Shown: positions 1 to 8,272 of the stretch, in pieces
Layout: each line of letters begins with the position of its first letter
How positions within the stretch are numbered: the stretch's first letter is position 1
Assembly: GCA_002320815.1 (NCBI GenBank)
Contig: DCLA01000083.1
Span: 1-64,000, forward strand
Reading direction: 5' to 3'
DNA from: Myxococcales bacterium UBA1660
GTDB taxonomy: Bacteria; Myxococcota_A; Polyangia; Polyangiales; Houyiibacteriaceae
Length of the DNA: 64,000 nt
The notes under the pieces: generated by a model
Database searches by the model: none
What the model was told of the DNA's origin: nothing
What the model saw: the letters and a program-made list of their open reading frames with translations, nothing else
Program-made: the position numbers and the translations under genes

Positions 1-347
1 TTGTTCGTGCAGGCGTAGTACGCCGCGTCACCGCAACCGCCGTTGTCCATCGCGCACTCGTCGATGTCGGAGCAAACGGCGACGCCCTCGTCGTCCCGAC
101 ACTCGTAGTAGGTCGCATCGCCACAGCCGCCGTTGTCCACCATGCAGGGATCGCCGGGCACGCCCGCGTCTTGGCCTCCGGCATCGATGGGCCTCCCGCC
201 ATCCATGGCGGCGTCGGCATCTACGGTTCCGGCGTCAATCCCGCCGTCCATGGGGACGGCGGCGTCGGGCTCCGATTCGCCCGGGTCAGAGTCACACCCC
301 GCGATACTCAGGAAAGCGAGCAGGATGACGGTGGGTGCGTACTTCAT
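1..347 (-). CDS. EGF-like secreted lipoprotein, partial (C-terminus beyond window)
   Basis: Only the first 115 residues or so are visible because the gene runs off the left edge. The product starts with a hydrophobic signal peptide ending in the lipobox SIAGC (Cys18), so it should be a lipoprotein exported by Sec and anchored at the envelope. An Asp/Ala/Gly/Pro-rich linker follows to about residue 65. Then come two copies of a Cys-rich unit (about residues 68-92 and 98-115) sharing the core DNGGCGDA.YY.C, the second preceded by DIDEC, a calcium-binding EGF-like signature. Such EGF-like surface lipoproteins are common in Myxococcota. The ATG at 345-347 starts directly before the signal peptide. 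Function is unknown; adhesion or binding is a guess. Confidence 0.8.
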   Translation of the reverse strand, partial: MKYAPTVILLAFLSIAGCDSDPGESEPDAAVPMDGGIDAGTVDADAAMDGGRPIDAGGQDAGVPGDPCMVDNGGCGDATYYECRDDEGVAVCSDIDECAMDNGGCGDAAYYACTN

Positions 348-797
348 TTGACCTCATGGATACTAGCGCGGACCTCATGACTCATCGTCGGTCGATGCAC
401 CGACTCGGTGCTCGGTCGTACGTACGAGAACCGAGGAAATACCAGAGCATTTTCGAGCGTGAGGGGATGGCGGCGAATGGTGAACTGCGGCCACGTAGCG
501 GCAGCGAAGGGTCATGAGGGGTCGCTATCGGTTCGTGCCATCGCCTCGAGCTGTAACCGCGCCAGCAGTGTACCTCCTGCGGCGTCGCCGCGGGCATGAA
601 ATGGCTCACTCTCCGATGGGACTCCAGCATCGGCGACCGGTGAAATCCTGACGACGACAGCGAGGCCCGAGCGAAGCACGGGCGCCGAGCGCAACGCCCC
701 GGGATGGTTCGTCTGTCGACGCTGCAGGCTCGGTACCCCCCGTTTTCGTCACTCCGAACCACGGGGCGCCCCGCGCGCCCCGCCGATCGCGACGCGC
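348..797. other. 450-bp intergenic region
   Basis: This stretch lies between the start of the EGF-like lipoprotein and the 3' end of the kinase gene. I see no convincing coding sequence in it. Its first 250 bases are visibly less GC-rich than the flanks and hold two perfect short palindromes (397-411 and 416-427), which fits a promoter/operator region for the lipoprotein gene. The remainder shows nothing recognisable. Confidence 0.5.
397..427. promoter_or_regulatory. Pair of palindromes upstream of the lipoprotein gene
   Basis: Two adjacent perfect palindromes are seen: GCACCGA-C-TCGGTGC at 397-411 and TCGTACGTACGA at 416-427. They lie 50-80 bases upstream of the lipoprotein start. Spacing and symmetry suit a dimeric regulator, but no known family consensus was recognised. 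Confidence 0.3.
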
Positions 798-3700
798 TCA
801 GCCGTAGGTCCGGCGCAGGCGGGCCGCCGTGGCCATCGGCACCGGCGCGCCGGTCTTCTCCAGGCCGCGCAGCAGCTTCTCTACCTGACGAGCGAGGCCG
901 CGGTCTCGATGTTCCGCGAGCCAGGCGAGGAGGGTCTCCGCGCGCGCCATCGCCCAACGGTCTCTGTAGAAGTAGGCCCGCCAGAGCAGCGAGCGCGTCA
1001 TCCGGGTGTTGGTCTCCTCGACCAGGCGACGCGCGTCGTCCAGGCGCCCCCGCGCGACCAGGAGCCGCGCCTCGGCGATGGCGATCTGCAGAGTGATGGG
1101 GTCCATGTCCTGCCGCCCCCAGACGGACCGGGCCCGCTCCAAGACCACGGCCGCGCGGTCGAGATCGCCGGCGCGGAGCTCCCGGGTCACGCCCCAGCGC
1201 GGCAGCACGCTCGCCTCGAGGAAGCGGTCGCCCCGTTCCCGGGCGTCCGCCACCGCGACGTTGAAGAGGGCCTCGGCGTCGTCCCAGCGCTCGAGCTGCT
1301 CCAACGCGTCGAGGGCGACGATCCGCCGGGTGTCCTGGTGCCAGGGCATCCCCGTGCAGGCCTCGCCCTGCAGGAGCACCCCGGCCCGTTCGGAGCGCGC
1401 CACCGCCGCCTCGAGCCGCCCCTCCATCCAGGCCACCCCGGCGCGCGAGAGCTCGACCTCCGCCTCGATCCGCGGATCGGCGTGTTCGGCGACGAGCGCA
1501 TCGATGACCTCCAGGATGCGCTGCGTCCGCTTCGGGTCGTACCAGCCCCCCGCGGTCTGGACCGCGTGGATGCAGAGCGCCCGCGCGAGCCGGTGCGGAT
1601 CCCCGCAGGCCAACGCCTCGCGGACGTGGTCCACCTGGAGATGCGCCGAGGGCAACGGGTCGGTCATGCTCAACCCCAGGGTCGCGGCGTGCAGACCGTC
1701 GACCCGCGCGTCGAGGTGGGGGCGCCGCACGAGCCGGTCCACCACCGACGGCTCCAAGCGGCGGGTCGGCCCGAGGGCCTGGGCCGAGACCACCCGCGCG
1801 ATCGAGAGCACCTTGTTGGTGGGGAAGTCCACCCCGACCCGCGCGAGCACGTCCCGCATCCGGGCGATCCCGCGGTCGATCGCGCCCCCGTAGAGGAGCT
1901 GTTCGGCCGCGCGGCGCTCGTGCTCGGGCGCGCGCTGCGGCTCGAGGCGCGCCAGCCGCTGGTGCGCCTCGGCCGCTTCGTGGCTGCGACCCGCTCCGAC
2001 GAGGGCCTCGGCGCGGGCTCGCTCGACCGCGGCGCGCTGCTCGCTCGGCACCCCACACTCCAGCGCGAGCGCGTAGAGGTCGGCCGCGCGGGCGAAGGCC
2101 AGCGCGTCCGCCGCTTCCCGGGCCCCCTCGAGGGCGCGGGGTCGCGCCTCGTCCACGCGCCCAGCCTCGAAGAGATGCCGCGCCACCACGTCGGCCCCCC
2201 CGCCATGCCGCTCCAGCGCGTGACCCAGGGCGAGGTGGAGCTGCCGCCGCTCGTCCTCGGGGATGGTCTCCAGGACGGCCTCGCGGACCCAGGAGTGGTA
2301 GGGCTCGACCGTCTCCATCGCGCGTTCGAGGCGCGCGGTGGCCAAGCGGCGAGTGCGGAGCTCGTGGAGCTCGGCGAGGTACTCGCCCTCGCTCAGCGCG
2401 CACGCGTCGATGAGCGCGCTCGGACCCAGCGGCCCGCGACCGAGCGCGACCGCGTGGAGCATGCGTCGGCCGGCGGGTCGCAGCTCGTTCTCGCGATGTT
2501 CGATCAGCCGCGCTCGCCATCCCTTGGCGTGCTCCGGCACCTCGTCCAGCTCCGCGAGGTCCGCGATCTCCCGCGCGAGGTAGGGGTTCCCCTCGGCGGC
2601 GCTGACGACCTCGGCGCGCACCTGGATCGACTCGCCGAGCTCGGCCCGGAGCAGGTCCCCCACCGCGCCCGCGCTCAGGGGCCCGAGGGCGAAACGCTCC
2701 GGCGCCCCCACCTGCGCGCGCTCCAGCGCCGCCGGTCCGGCGGCGCCCCGCTGATCGGAGCGCAGGGTGGCCATCAAGCGGACCCGATGCCCCTGGAGGC
2801 TCGCCAGGACCGCGCCGAGGTCGGCGCCGCTGCCAGCGTCCGCCCACTGGAGATCGTCGACGAAGAGGACGATGGACTGGAGCTCCGCCACGCGCGCCAG
2901 CACCCGTCCCAACGACTCGAGGGCCGCCCGTCGACGCGCCGCCCGGCTCCGCTCGTCGGGCTCCTGGCGCCCGCGAGGAAGCAGCGAACGGAGGGCGGGC
3001 ACCAGCGCGCCGAGCGCCGGATCGACATCCTCGAGGATGACCCGGAGCTCGCTGCGGTGGAGCTCCTCGAGGTAGGTCACGAGCCCGTCGACCAGCTCGT
3101 CGAGGGCCCGGCCGGCCAGGGCGTCGCCGGGATGGCAGCGGGCCTCCAGCACCAGCCTCCCCTCGCGGCGGAGTCGCCGCGCCAAGCGCCCCGCGAGGGT
3201 GGACTTGCCGATGCCCGACGGGCCCTCGATCCACACCCCCCGAGCGCCGGAGCCGTCGAGCAACTCGCGAAGACGCTGGAGCTCGGGCTCGCGCCCCACG
3301 AAGACCTTGGGTTCCCGGGTGCGCCCAGGTCGCTCCACCCCGAAGACCTCCAGGATGAGCCCGCTCGAGGGTCGGGCCTCCGGGTCCCGGCGCATCATCG
3401 CCGCGCACAGGGCCCCCAGCTCCCCGGAGGGGTCGCGCTCGCCGGCCGCGGCGTGGTCGCGCGGATCGGGCCCGTCGCCCAGGGTGCGGGCCGCGATGAT
3501 CTCGCTGAGGTTGTCTCCGTCGAAGGCGGGGATCCCCACCAGGGCCTCGTAGAGGATGGCCCCGAAGCTGTACCAGTCCGCCGTCGGCCCAGCGTGTTCC
3601 CCGGCCCAGAGCTCGGGCGCAGAGTACGCCACGGTCCCGTGGGAGCGGGGCACCGGCCCGGCGTCGGGGTCCGTGGGGCGCACCATCCCGAAGTCGCCCA

Positions 3701-4142
3701 CCAGGACCCGACCGTCCTCGGCGAGGAAGGCGTTGGACGGCTTCAGGTCACCGTGGATCAGCCCGGCGCGATGGAGGGCATCGGTCGCAGCCGCCAGCTG
3801 CCCGAAGATGGACCGCAGATCACCCGTCGCGCCGGCCCCGAGCCAGTCGTCGAGGGAGCGCCCGCGGACCAGCTCCATGGTGAAAAAGCACGCCTCGTCT
3901 TCGCCGTGCAGCTCGTAGAGCGACACCAGGTTCGGGTGCCCCAGGTGAGCCATGGCGCGGAACTCGCGCTTGAAGAGACGGAGGCTGGCGGGGTCGGTCG
4001 CCACCAGGTGTTTCAGGGCGACCTCGGCGCCGTAGCGCTGGTCGCGGGCCTGATAGACCACACCGAACGCCCCAGCACCTAGCCGCTTTTGGAGGTGAAA
4101 GCGATCGCCCAAACGGGGTAGGCGCTCCATCATCCCGCTCAC
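798..4142 (-). CDS. Ser/Thr protein kinase fused to AAA ATPase and TPR-like region (PknK-type)
   Basis: A 1114-residue signalling protein. The N-terminal Hanks kinase (about 15-270) has the G-loop GAGAFG (22-27), Lys44, HGDLKPSN (130-137), DFG (150-152) and APE (175-177). The catalytic-loop HRD reads HGD, making it a non-RD kinase, which often is not controlled by activation-loop phosphorylation. A STAND-like ATPase follows with Walker A GPSGIGKS (307-314) and Walker B VLFVDD (425-430). The rest, about 600 to the end, is helical and Ala/Arg/Leu-rich like TPR repeats. This order matches PknK-type kinases that integrate stress signals in Myxococcota and actinobacteria. The GTG at 4142 has GAGAGGG just upstream; ATG codons 10 and 13 bases further in are alternatives. 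It is divergent from the carotenoid oxygenase with 52 bases between starts. Confidence 0.88.
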   Translation of the reverse strand: MSGMMERLPRLGDRFHLQKRLGAGAFGVVYQARDQRYGAEVALKHLVATDPASLRLFKREFRAMAHLGHPNLVSLYELHGEDEACFFTMELVRGRSLDDWLGAGATGDLRSIFGQLAAATDALHRAGLIHGDLKPSNAFLAEDGRVLVGDFGMVRPTDPDAGPVPRSHGTVAYSAPELWAGEHAGPTADWYSFGAILYEALVGIPAFDGDNLSEIIAARTLGDGPDPRDHAAAGERDPSGELGALCAAMMRRDPEARPSSGLILEVFGVERPGRTREPKVFVGREPELQRLRELLDGSGARGVWIEGPSGIGKSTLAGRLARRLRREGRLVLEARCHPGDALAGRALDELVDGLVTYLEELHRSELRVILEDVDPALGALVPALRSLLPRGRQEPDERSRAARRRAALESLGRVLARVAELQSIVLFVDDLQWADAGSGADLGAVLASLQGHRVRLMATLRSDQRGAAGPAALERAQVGAPERFALGPLSAGAVGDLLRAELGESIQVRAEVVSAAEGNPYLAREIADLAELDEVPEHAKGWRARLIEHRENELRPAGRRMLHAVALGRGPLGPSALIDACALSEGEYLAELHELRTRRLATARLERAMETVEPYHSWVREAVLETIPEDERRQLHLALGHALERHGGGADVVARHLFEAGRVDEARPRALEGAREAADALAFARAADLYALALECGVPSEQRAAVERARAEALVGAGRSHEAAEAHQRLARLEPQRAPEHERRAAEQLLYGGAIDRGIARMRDVLARVGVDFPTNKVLSIARVVSAQALGPTRRLEPSVVDRLVRRPHLDARVDGLHAATLGLSMTDPLPSAHLQVDHVREALACGDPHRLARALCIHAVQTAGGWYDPKRTQRILEVIDALVAEHADPRIEAEVELSRAGVAWMEGRLEAAVARSERAGVLLQGEACTGMPWHQDTRRIVALDALEQLERWDDAEALFNVAVADARERGDRFLEASVLPRWGVTRELRAGDLDRAAVVLERARSVWGRQDMDPITLQIAIAEARLLVARGRLDDARRLVEETNTRMTRSLLWRAYFYRDRWAMARAETLLAWLAEHRDRGLARQVEKLLRGLEKTGAPVPMATAARLRRTYG

Positions 4143-4194
4143 TCACCCTCTCTTATCACGAACGTCGATCGACCGGCGTTCGCAATGGGGGTGA

Positions 4195-6207
4195 ATGCAT
4201 ACATTTCCGGAGAGCGTCCGACAGTATCGCCGCGATGAGGGGCTGCAGAGCGTAGCACTCGCGGGCGACGAGATCCCGAGTGACTTGCGGGGGGCTGTCT
4301 TCATCGTGGGACCCGCAGGAGCAGAGGGTCGCCCGTCCGGTTCGGACACCCCCTTTCTCAACGGGGACGGTTGCCTCTATCGAATGACCTTCGACGAAGA
4401 CGGCGCCCATCTGGACTGGCGGATGCTCCAGCCTCCTTGCTGGTGGGCCGAGAAGCTCACCCGCGACGACCCGCGCCTGGCGCAGCCTTTCGAGGACCGG
4501 GGGATCGCGCGGATCTCCAGCGAAGCGGTGGGCGGGCGCAACATGCTCAACACGGCGCTCCAGGCCATCCGCTTCGGCGCGGCTCCGGAGCGGCTGCTGG
4601 TCACCTACGAGAGCGGTCGTCCCTACGAGGTGTGTCCCTCGACGCTCCGCCTGGTCACGCCCGTGGGCGAGCGGGACAAGTGGCTCCCCACGCTCTTCCC
4701 GGACGCGCCCTTCGCGATGATCAGCGCGACCTCGCACCCCGCCTGGGACCCCACTCGCGAGCGGGTCTACGCCATGAACTTCGTCCGCGGGTGGCACATC
4801 TACGCCAAGCGGCTGGCGCGAGCGTTCTCCACCGGCTGGCGCCCCCAGCGCGGGTTCCTCCGAGCGGTCTCCGAGATCCGCCGGAACGCGACCGAGACCG
4901 CAGCGGAGACGCTCACGGCCCTGGTCACCGGGCCCGCCATCGCGCGGGCCGCCATCTCCCGCTTCCGCCGCCTCGCCGGTGGGTCGCTACCCGAGACCGA
5001 CGCTCGACTGGTCATCTGGGACGGCGCGAACGAGCCCAAGACGATCCCCGTCCACGACGCCAAGGGGAAGCCCCTCGAATTCGTGGAGAGCGCTCACCAG
5101 ATGGTCGTGACCGACCAGCACCTCCTGGTGATCGACGCCGCGTTCAAGTTCGAGATGGACCTGGTGCTCCCGGATCTCAGCCGGAAGCTCCCGGCGTGGA
5201 CCCTCCGCTTCATCCGTCAGCGCTTGTCCCGGCGGCAACCGTCGACGACTCGACTGCACATCATCCCCCTGGCCGCGATCGACGCGGCAGAGCAGACCGG
5301 GGATGCGGTCCGAGCCTCCACCGTCGAGCTGAACGCCTCGGTGGTCCACTGCTTCGCCGACCGCGACGATCGGGGCGGCACGAAGCTCGTCCTGCACGTC
5401 ATCGACAACGCCGGCGCCGACAGCTCCGAGTTCCTCCTGGCCAACGACCTCTGGGAACTCCGGGGCGGCTCGCTTCCCCCCGAGACCCTGGGGATGATGC
5501 CTACCGGGACCGACCTGGACCGTCTGGCCCGCTTCGAGATCGACCTCGAGGAGGGGCGGCCCGGGAGGTGCCGGAAGACCCACGAGCTATGCGATCCCGA
5601 CGGCACCTGGACCATCGCGCTGGCCTCGGGTCCCGGCATCGCGACGAGCGACGCCCGGGACCGCGTCGGCGACCTCTTCTTCTACACCCACGGGCTGATG
5701 CCCACCGCGCTGTCCGAGCTGGTGTGGGACCTCTACCGCGGCTCCAATCGGCGGATCATGGATTTGCGCGAGGTGCGTCGGCGCTTGGAGCAGGGCGGCA
5801 CCTCCGCGACCCTCGGCCACTATCACGGCGACGGCAGCCTCACGATCGGCCACACGCTCCCCAAGGGGTGGCTGCTGCTCTCGCCCCAGTGGGTCCCGTC
5901 GACCACCGAGGGCCACCCGGGCTATGTGGTGGCGGCGGTGTTCGGGCCCCGGGCCGACGACAAGGAAGTCTGGATCTTCCACGCCGGCACGCTGGGTGAA
6001 CCCGTCGCGAAGCTCCGGGCTCGGCAGGGAGTGCTCCCGTGGGGCTACATCGTGCACTCCACCTTCATGCGGGAAGTGCACGAGGCGCCAGGCGACTACG
6101 CGATCTCCCCGCGCGAGGACCTGGCCCCCTGGGCGGGTACGCCGCTGGTGGACGCGGTCATCGAAGCCATGGAAGACGAGACGCCGCTGGCGGCCGCGGC
6201 CGAGTGA
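4195..6207 (+). CDS. Carotenoid oxygenase (RPE65/CCD) family protein
   Basis: A 670-residue protein of the carotenoid/apocarotenoid and stilbene cleavage dioxygenase family, a seven-bladed beta-propeller with Fe(II) held by four histidines. The family N-terminus is visible (LRGAVFIVGP, then FLNGDGCLYRMTF). Four well-spaced candidate iron ligands are H181 (ATSHPAWDP), H301 (ESAHQMVV), H385 (VVHCFADRDD) and H621 (YIVHSTFMREV), suggesting an active enzyme. It is longer than the usual 450-550 residues; the extra length lies mainly around 200-270 and 420-560. The sequence GGGGGTGA just upstream supports the ATG at 4195. It shares a 52-base divergent promoter region with the kinase and converges on the sigma-54-type activator with a 3-base gap. 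Substrate cannot be told from sequence. Confidence 0.82.
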   Translation: MHTFPESVRQYRRDEGLQSVALAGDEIPSDLRGAVFIVGPAGAEGRPSGSDTPFLNGDGCLYRMTFDEDGAHLDWRMLQPPCWWAEKLTRDDPRLAQPFEDRGIARISSEAVGGRNMLNTALQAIRFGAAPERLLVTYESGRPYEVCPSTLRLVTPVGERDKWLPTLFPDAPFAMISATSHPAWDPTRERVYAMNFVRGWHIYAKRLARAFSTGWRPQRGFLRAVSEIRRNATETAAETLTALVTGPAIARAAISRFRRLAGGSLPETDARLVIWDGANEPKTIPVHDAKGKPLEFVESAHQMVVTDQHLLVIDAAFKFEMDLVLPDLSRKLPAWTLRFIRQRLSRRQPSTTRLHIIPLAAIDAAEQTGDAVRASTVELNASVVHCFADRDDRGGTKLVLHVIDNAGADSSEFLLANDLWELRGGSLPPETLGMMPTGTDLDRLARFEIDLEEGRPGRCRKTHELCDPDGTWTIALASGPGIATSDARDRVGDLFFYTHGLMPTALSELVWDLYRGSNRRIMDLREVRRRLEQGGTSATLGHYHGDGSLTIGHTLPKGWLLLSPQWVPSTTEGHPGYVVAAVFGPRADDKEVWIFHAGTLGEPVAKLRARQGVLPWGYIVHSTFMREVHEAPGDYAISPREDLAPWAGTPLVDAVIEAMEDETPLAAAAE

Positions 6208-6210
6208 GGT

Positions 6211-7659
6211 TCAGGCGCGCTCGATCTGATGATCGCGGATCAGGTTGTACACGTGGGTCCGCGTGAGCTGGAGCCGCCGGGCCGCCTCGGACACGTTCCA
6301 ATCGCACTCCTCGAGGATGGCCACCAGATGCCGGCGCTGGAAGCGGCGGGTCGCCTCGTTCCACGCGTCGATGGCCGGCGCCGACGGGCGCCCGCCGAAG
6401 AGGTCCTCGACGCCGATCTCGCGGGAGCCGCGGAGGTGGGCGTCGAGGCTCGCCGACTCCAGCCGATTGCCGAGCTCGCGCACGTTGCCTCGCCACTCGT
6501 GAGCCAGGAGCGCGCGCTTCGCGCCCGCGCTCAGCCGCTTCAGCTCGAGGCCATTGCGGTCGGCGGTCCGGCGTAGCAGAGCGGCGGCGAGGGGCAGCAG
6601 GTCGTCCTGGCGCTCGGCCAGCGAGGGCACGCGGACCTGCAGCACGTCGAGACGATAGTAGAGGTCTTCGCGGAACCGCTTCTCCGCGACGGCTTCGGCG
6701 AGGTCCTGGTTGGTCGCGGCCACCACCCGCACGTCGGCTTCGTGGAGCTTCGGGTCCCCGAGCCGGTGGTACGTTCGCGACTGGAGGAGCTGGAGCAGCT
6801 TCGCTTGCGCGCCCAACGCCAGCTCACCGATCTCGTCGAGGAAGAGGGTGCCCCCTTCCGCCGCGGCCACCTTGCCGGTCACGCCACCGCGATGGGCCGT
6901 CGAGTGGCCCCCGGCGTCGGCGCCGAAGAGCTCGTTCTCCACCAGGTTCTCGGGGATCGCCGCGCAGTTCAGCGCGACGAAGGGCCCGTTCGCGCGCGGC
7001 CCCGCCCGATGGATGCACTCGGCCAGGAGCGTCTTCCCGGTCCCCGTCGGCCCGGTGAGCAAGAGCTGCACGTCGAGGGCGGCGGCGAACCGGCACCGGT
7101 TGACCACATCGGCCATCGCCTGACTCGTGAAGAGGACGGGCGCGAAGGCCCCTTCGCCCCGACTGGGCGGCGCCGCCGTGAGCAGCTCGTCGATGTGGGG
7201 ACCGAGAGCCCGGGTGAAGTAGGCGAGGTAGCTCCGCACGGCCGGGGTGTGCCGCGCCAGGGCGCCCCCCTGGAGGTAGACCACCCCGTGCTCTTCCCCC
7301 AGCGGCGCGCACACGACGGCCTCGATCCCGTTGCGCTGCACGCTGTCCAGCTCCCCGAAGCGGGGATCGGCCACCGCCGACGCCGTCACCACGATCTCCC
7401 CCGACGCCAGCGCCTCGGCGATGATGCCGGTGGACACCGTGCTCCGGATCGCGTCCAGGCGAACGTCGTCGACTCCGCTCGACGCCCCCCACCGGCGCTC
7501 ACCGTCGCGGAACTCCAGATAGGCTTCCCGCGCGTCCGTGACCTCGAGGAGTGCTGCGAGCGCGAGCTGGAGCAGCCGCTCGGGCTCCCGGACTTCCGCG
7601 AGGTCGAGCAACTGCCGATAGAACGCGGCGTCGATCCCCTCGGTGCGCTCGAACCTCAC
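6211..7659 (-). CDS. Sigma-54-type transcriptional activator: GAF, AAA+, Fis HTH, with variant L1 loop
   Basis: A 482-residue bacterial enhancer-binding protein. Residues 1-150 or so look like a GAF-type sensor. The AAA+ core has Walker A GPTGTGKT and Walker B GGTLFLDEIGE, and the C-terminus is a Fis-type helix-turn-helix (WNVSEAARRLQLTRTHVYNLIR). The loop that normally reads GAFTGA and touches sigma-54 here reads GGHSTA, so the usual contact Phe and Thr are shifted or absent. I chose the GTG at 7657-7659 because GGGGGG lies just upstream and the product then begins right before the GAF-like region; the open frame extends much further but without domain content. It is divergent from a small LuxR gene that has a -24/-12 promoter, a likely target. 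Confidence 0.85.
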   Translation of the reverse strand: MRFERTEGIDAAFYRQLLDLAEVREPERLLQLALAALLEVTDAREAYLEFRDGERRWGASSGVDDVRLDAIRSTVSTGIIAEALASGEIVVTASAVADPRFGELDSVQRNGIEAVVCAPLGEEHGVVYLQGGALARHTPAVRSYLAYFTRALGPHIDELLTAAPPSRGEGAFAPVLFTSQAMADVVNRCRFAAALDVQLLLTGPTGTGKTLLAECIHRAGPRANGPFVALNCAAIPENLVENELFGADAGGHSTAHRGGVTGKVAAAEGGTLFLDEIGELALGAQAKLLQLLQSRTYHRLGDPKLHEADVRVVAATNQDLAEAVAEKRFREDLYYRLDVLQVRVPSLAERQDDLLPLAAALLRRTADRNGLELKRLSAGAKRALLAHEWRGNVRELGNRLESASLDAHLRGSREIGVEDLFGGRPSAPAIDAWNEATRRFQRRHLVAILEECDWNVSEAARRLQLTRTHVYNLIRDHQIERA

Positions 7660-7732
7660 CTGTTCCCCCCTGCCATTCACTCGTTGCAACTCGTAGGTGT
7701 TCACAAATATTAACACGCAAATCGGCCCCAGC

Positions 7733-7750
7733 TGACAACTTTTGTTGTCA
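7733..7750. promoter_or_regulatory. Inverted repeat, candidate activator-binding site
   Basis: A perfect inverted repeat TGACAAC-TTTT-GTTGTCA lies between the divergent activator and LuxR genes, about 30 bases upstream of the -24 element. A weaker dyad (GTGTT-N10-AACAC, about 7698-7717) and the palindrome GTTGCAAC lie closer to the activator start. The position suits an upstream activating or autoregulatory site for the Fis-type HTH of the neighbouring activator; this link is inference. Confidence 0.45.
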
Positions 7751-7779
7751 CCCACCTGAGGATCGCCCTTCGACCCACC

Positions 7780-7795
7780 TGGCACGCCCCTTGTT
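7780..7795 (+). promoter_or_regulatory. Sigma-54-like -24/-12 promoter of the LuxR-type gene
   Basis: The sequence TGGCACG-CCCC-TTGTT matches the sigma-54 consensus TGGCACG-N4-TTGCW except for T in place of the -12 C. The GG and the GT are 10 bases apart, the required spacing. Transcription would start near 7806, leaving a 16-base leader that contains a good ribosome-binding site (GGAGGGCAGGAG). Confidence 0.6.
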
Positions 7796-7821
7796 GAGGA
7801 GCGCCCCCGGAGGGCAGGAGT

Positions 7822-8265
7822 ATGGAAACTTCGCAGGGTGTCGGAATGCAGCTCGTGGACGAGGCTGGTGTGGTCCAATGGGCGCGAGGTGAGAACTGGT
7901 CCATCCCCGCCGACGTCTGGACGCGGCTTCGGCGCGAGCTCGACCGCAAGGACACGTGCACCCTCCCGTTCGGCAAGGAGCACGTGGTGGACGCCTGGCT
8001 CCTCACCCCCCCCGAGGGGCTGACGGGCCATCGGACGCTCTTGCGACTCCGCGCGCGGCCGGCGTGGATGGAGACCTGCGAGCTGACCGAGCGGCAGATG
8101 GAGATCGCCGAGTTGGTCACCGGCGGCGCCACCATCCGCGAGGTCGCCGGCCACCTGGGCCTCAGCACGCACACCGTGCGGACCCACGTGCGGAACATCT
8201 ACCGCGTCCTGGGGGTGGGCAACCGTCTCGAGCTCGCCCGCTCCCTCTCGTTCCTCCGCGCCTGA
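7822..8265 (+). CDS. Small LuxR/GerE-type HTH regulator
   Basis: A 147-residue protein with a C-terminal LuxR-type helix-turn-helix (about 85-145; LTERQMEIAELVTGG, STHTVRTHVRNIYRVLGV). The N-terminal 80 residues match no known receiver or sensor and lack the Asp pocket of response regulators. Its start has a strong ribosome-binding site ending at 7820. It is a paralogue of the gene at 40864: both have the same length of N-terminal region, a similar core before the HTH, and a sigma-54-like element upstream. It is probably activated by the divergent enhancer-binding protein. What it controls is unknown. Confidence 0.85.
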   Translation: METSQGVGMQLVDEAGVVQWARGENWSIPADVWTRLRRELDRKDTCTLPFGKEHVVDAWLLTPPEGLTGHRTLLRLRARPAWMETCELTERQMEIAELVTGGATIREVAGHLGLSTHTVRTHVRNIYRVLGVGNRLELARSLSFLRA

Positions 8266-8272
8266 CCTGCCC

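Noticed and set aside
512..694. 60-codon minus-strand frame in the first intergenic region
   Set aside because: No ribosome-binding site, no known motif and a composition like random GC-rich sequence.
382..3408. A long minus-strand frame overlapping the kinase gene in another register
   Set aside because: The product is almost entirely Arg, Gly, Ala and Pro and overlaps the true gene; no motif is present.
909..4082. A 1057-codon open frame on the plus strand opposite the first kinase gene
   Set aside because: It is antisense to a gene with clear kinase and ATPase motifs, and its translation is Arg/Gly/His/Pro-rich with no domain. Such mirror frames are normal at this GC content; similar ones opposite katE, the acylase, M13 peptidase and the fusion gene were also rejected.
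6211..8187. Longer form of the sigma-54-type activator
   Set aside because: The extra 170 or so codons cross the whole promoter region and the divergent LuxR gene; the GTG at 7659 with its ribosome-binding site fits the domain start.
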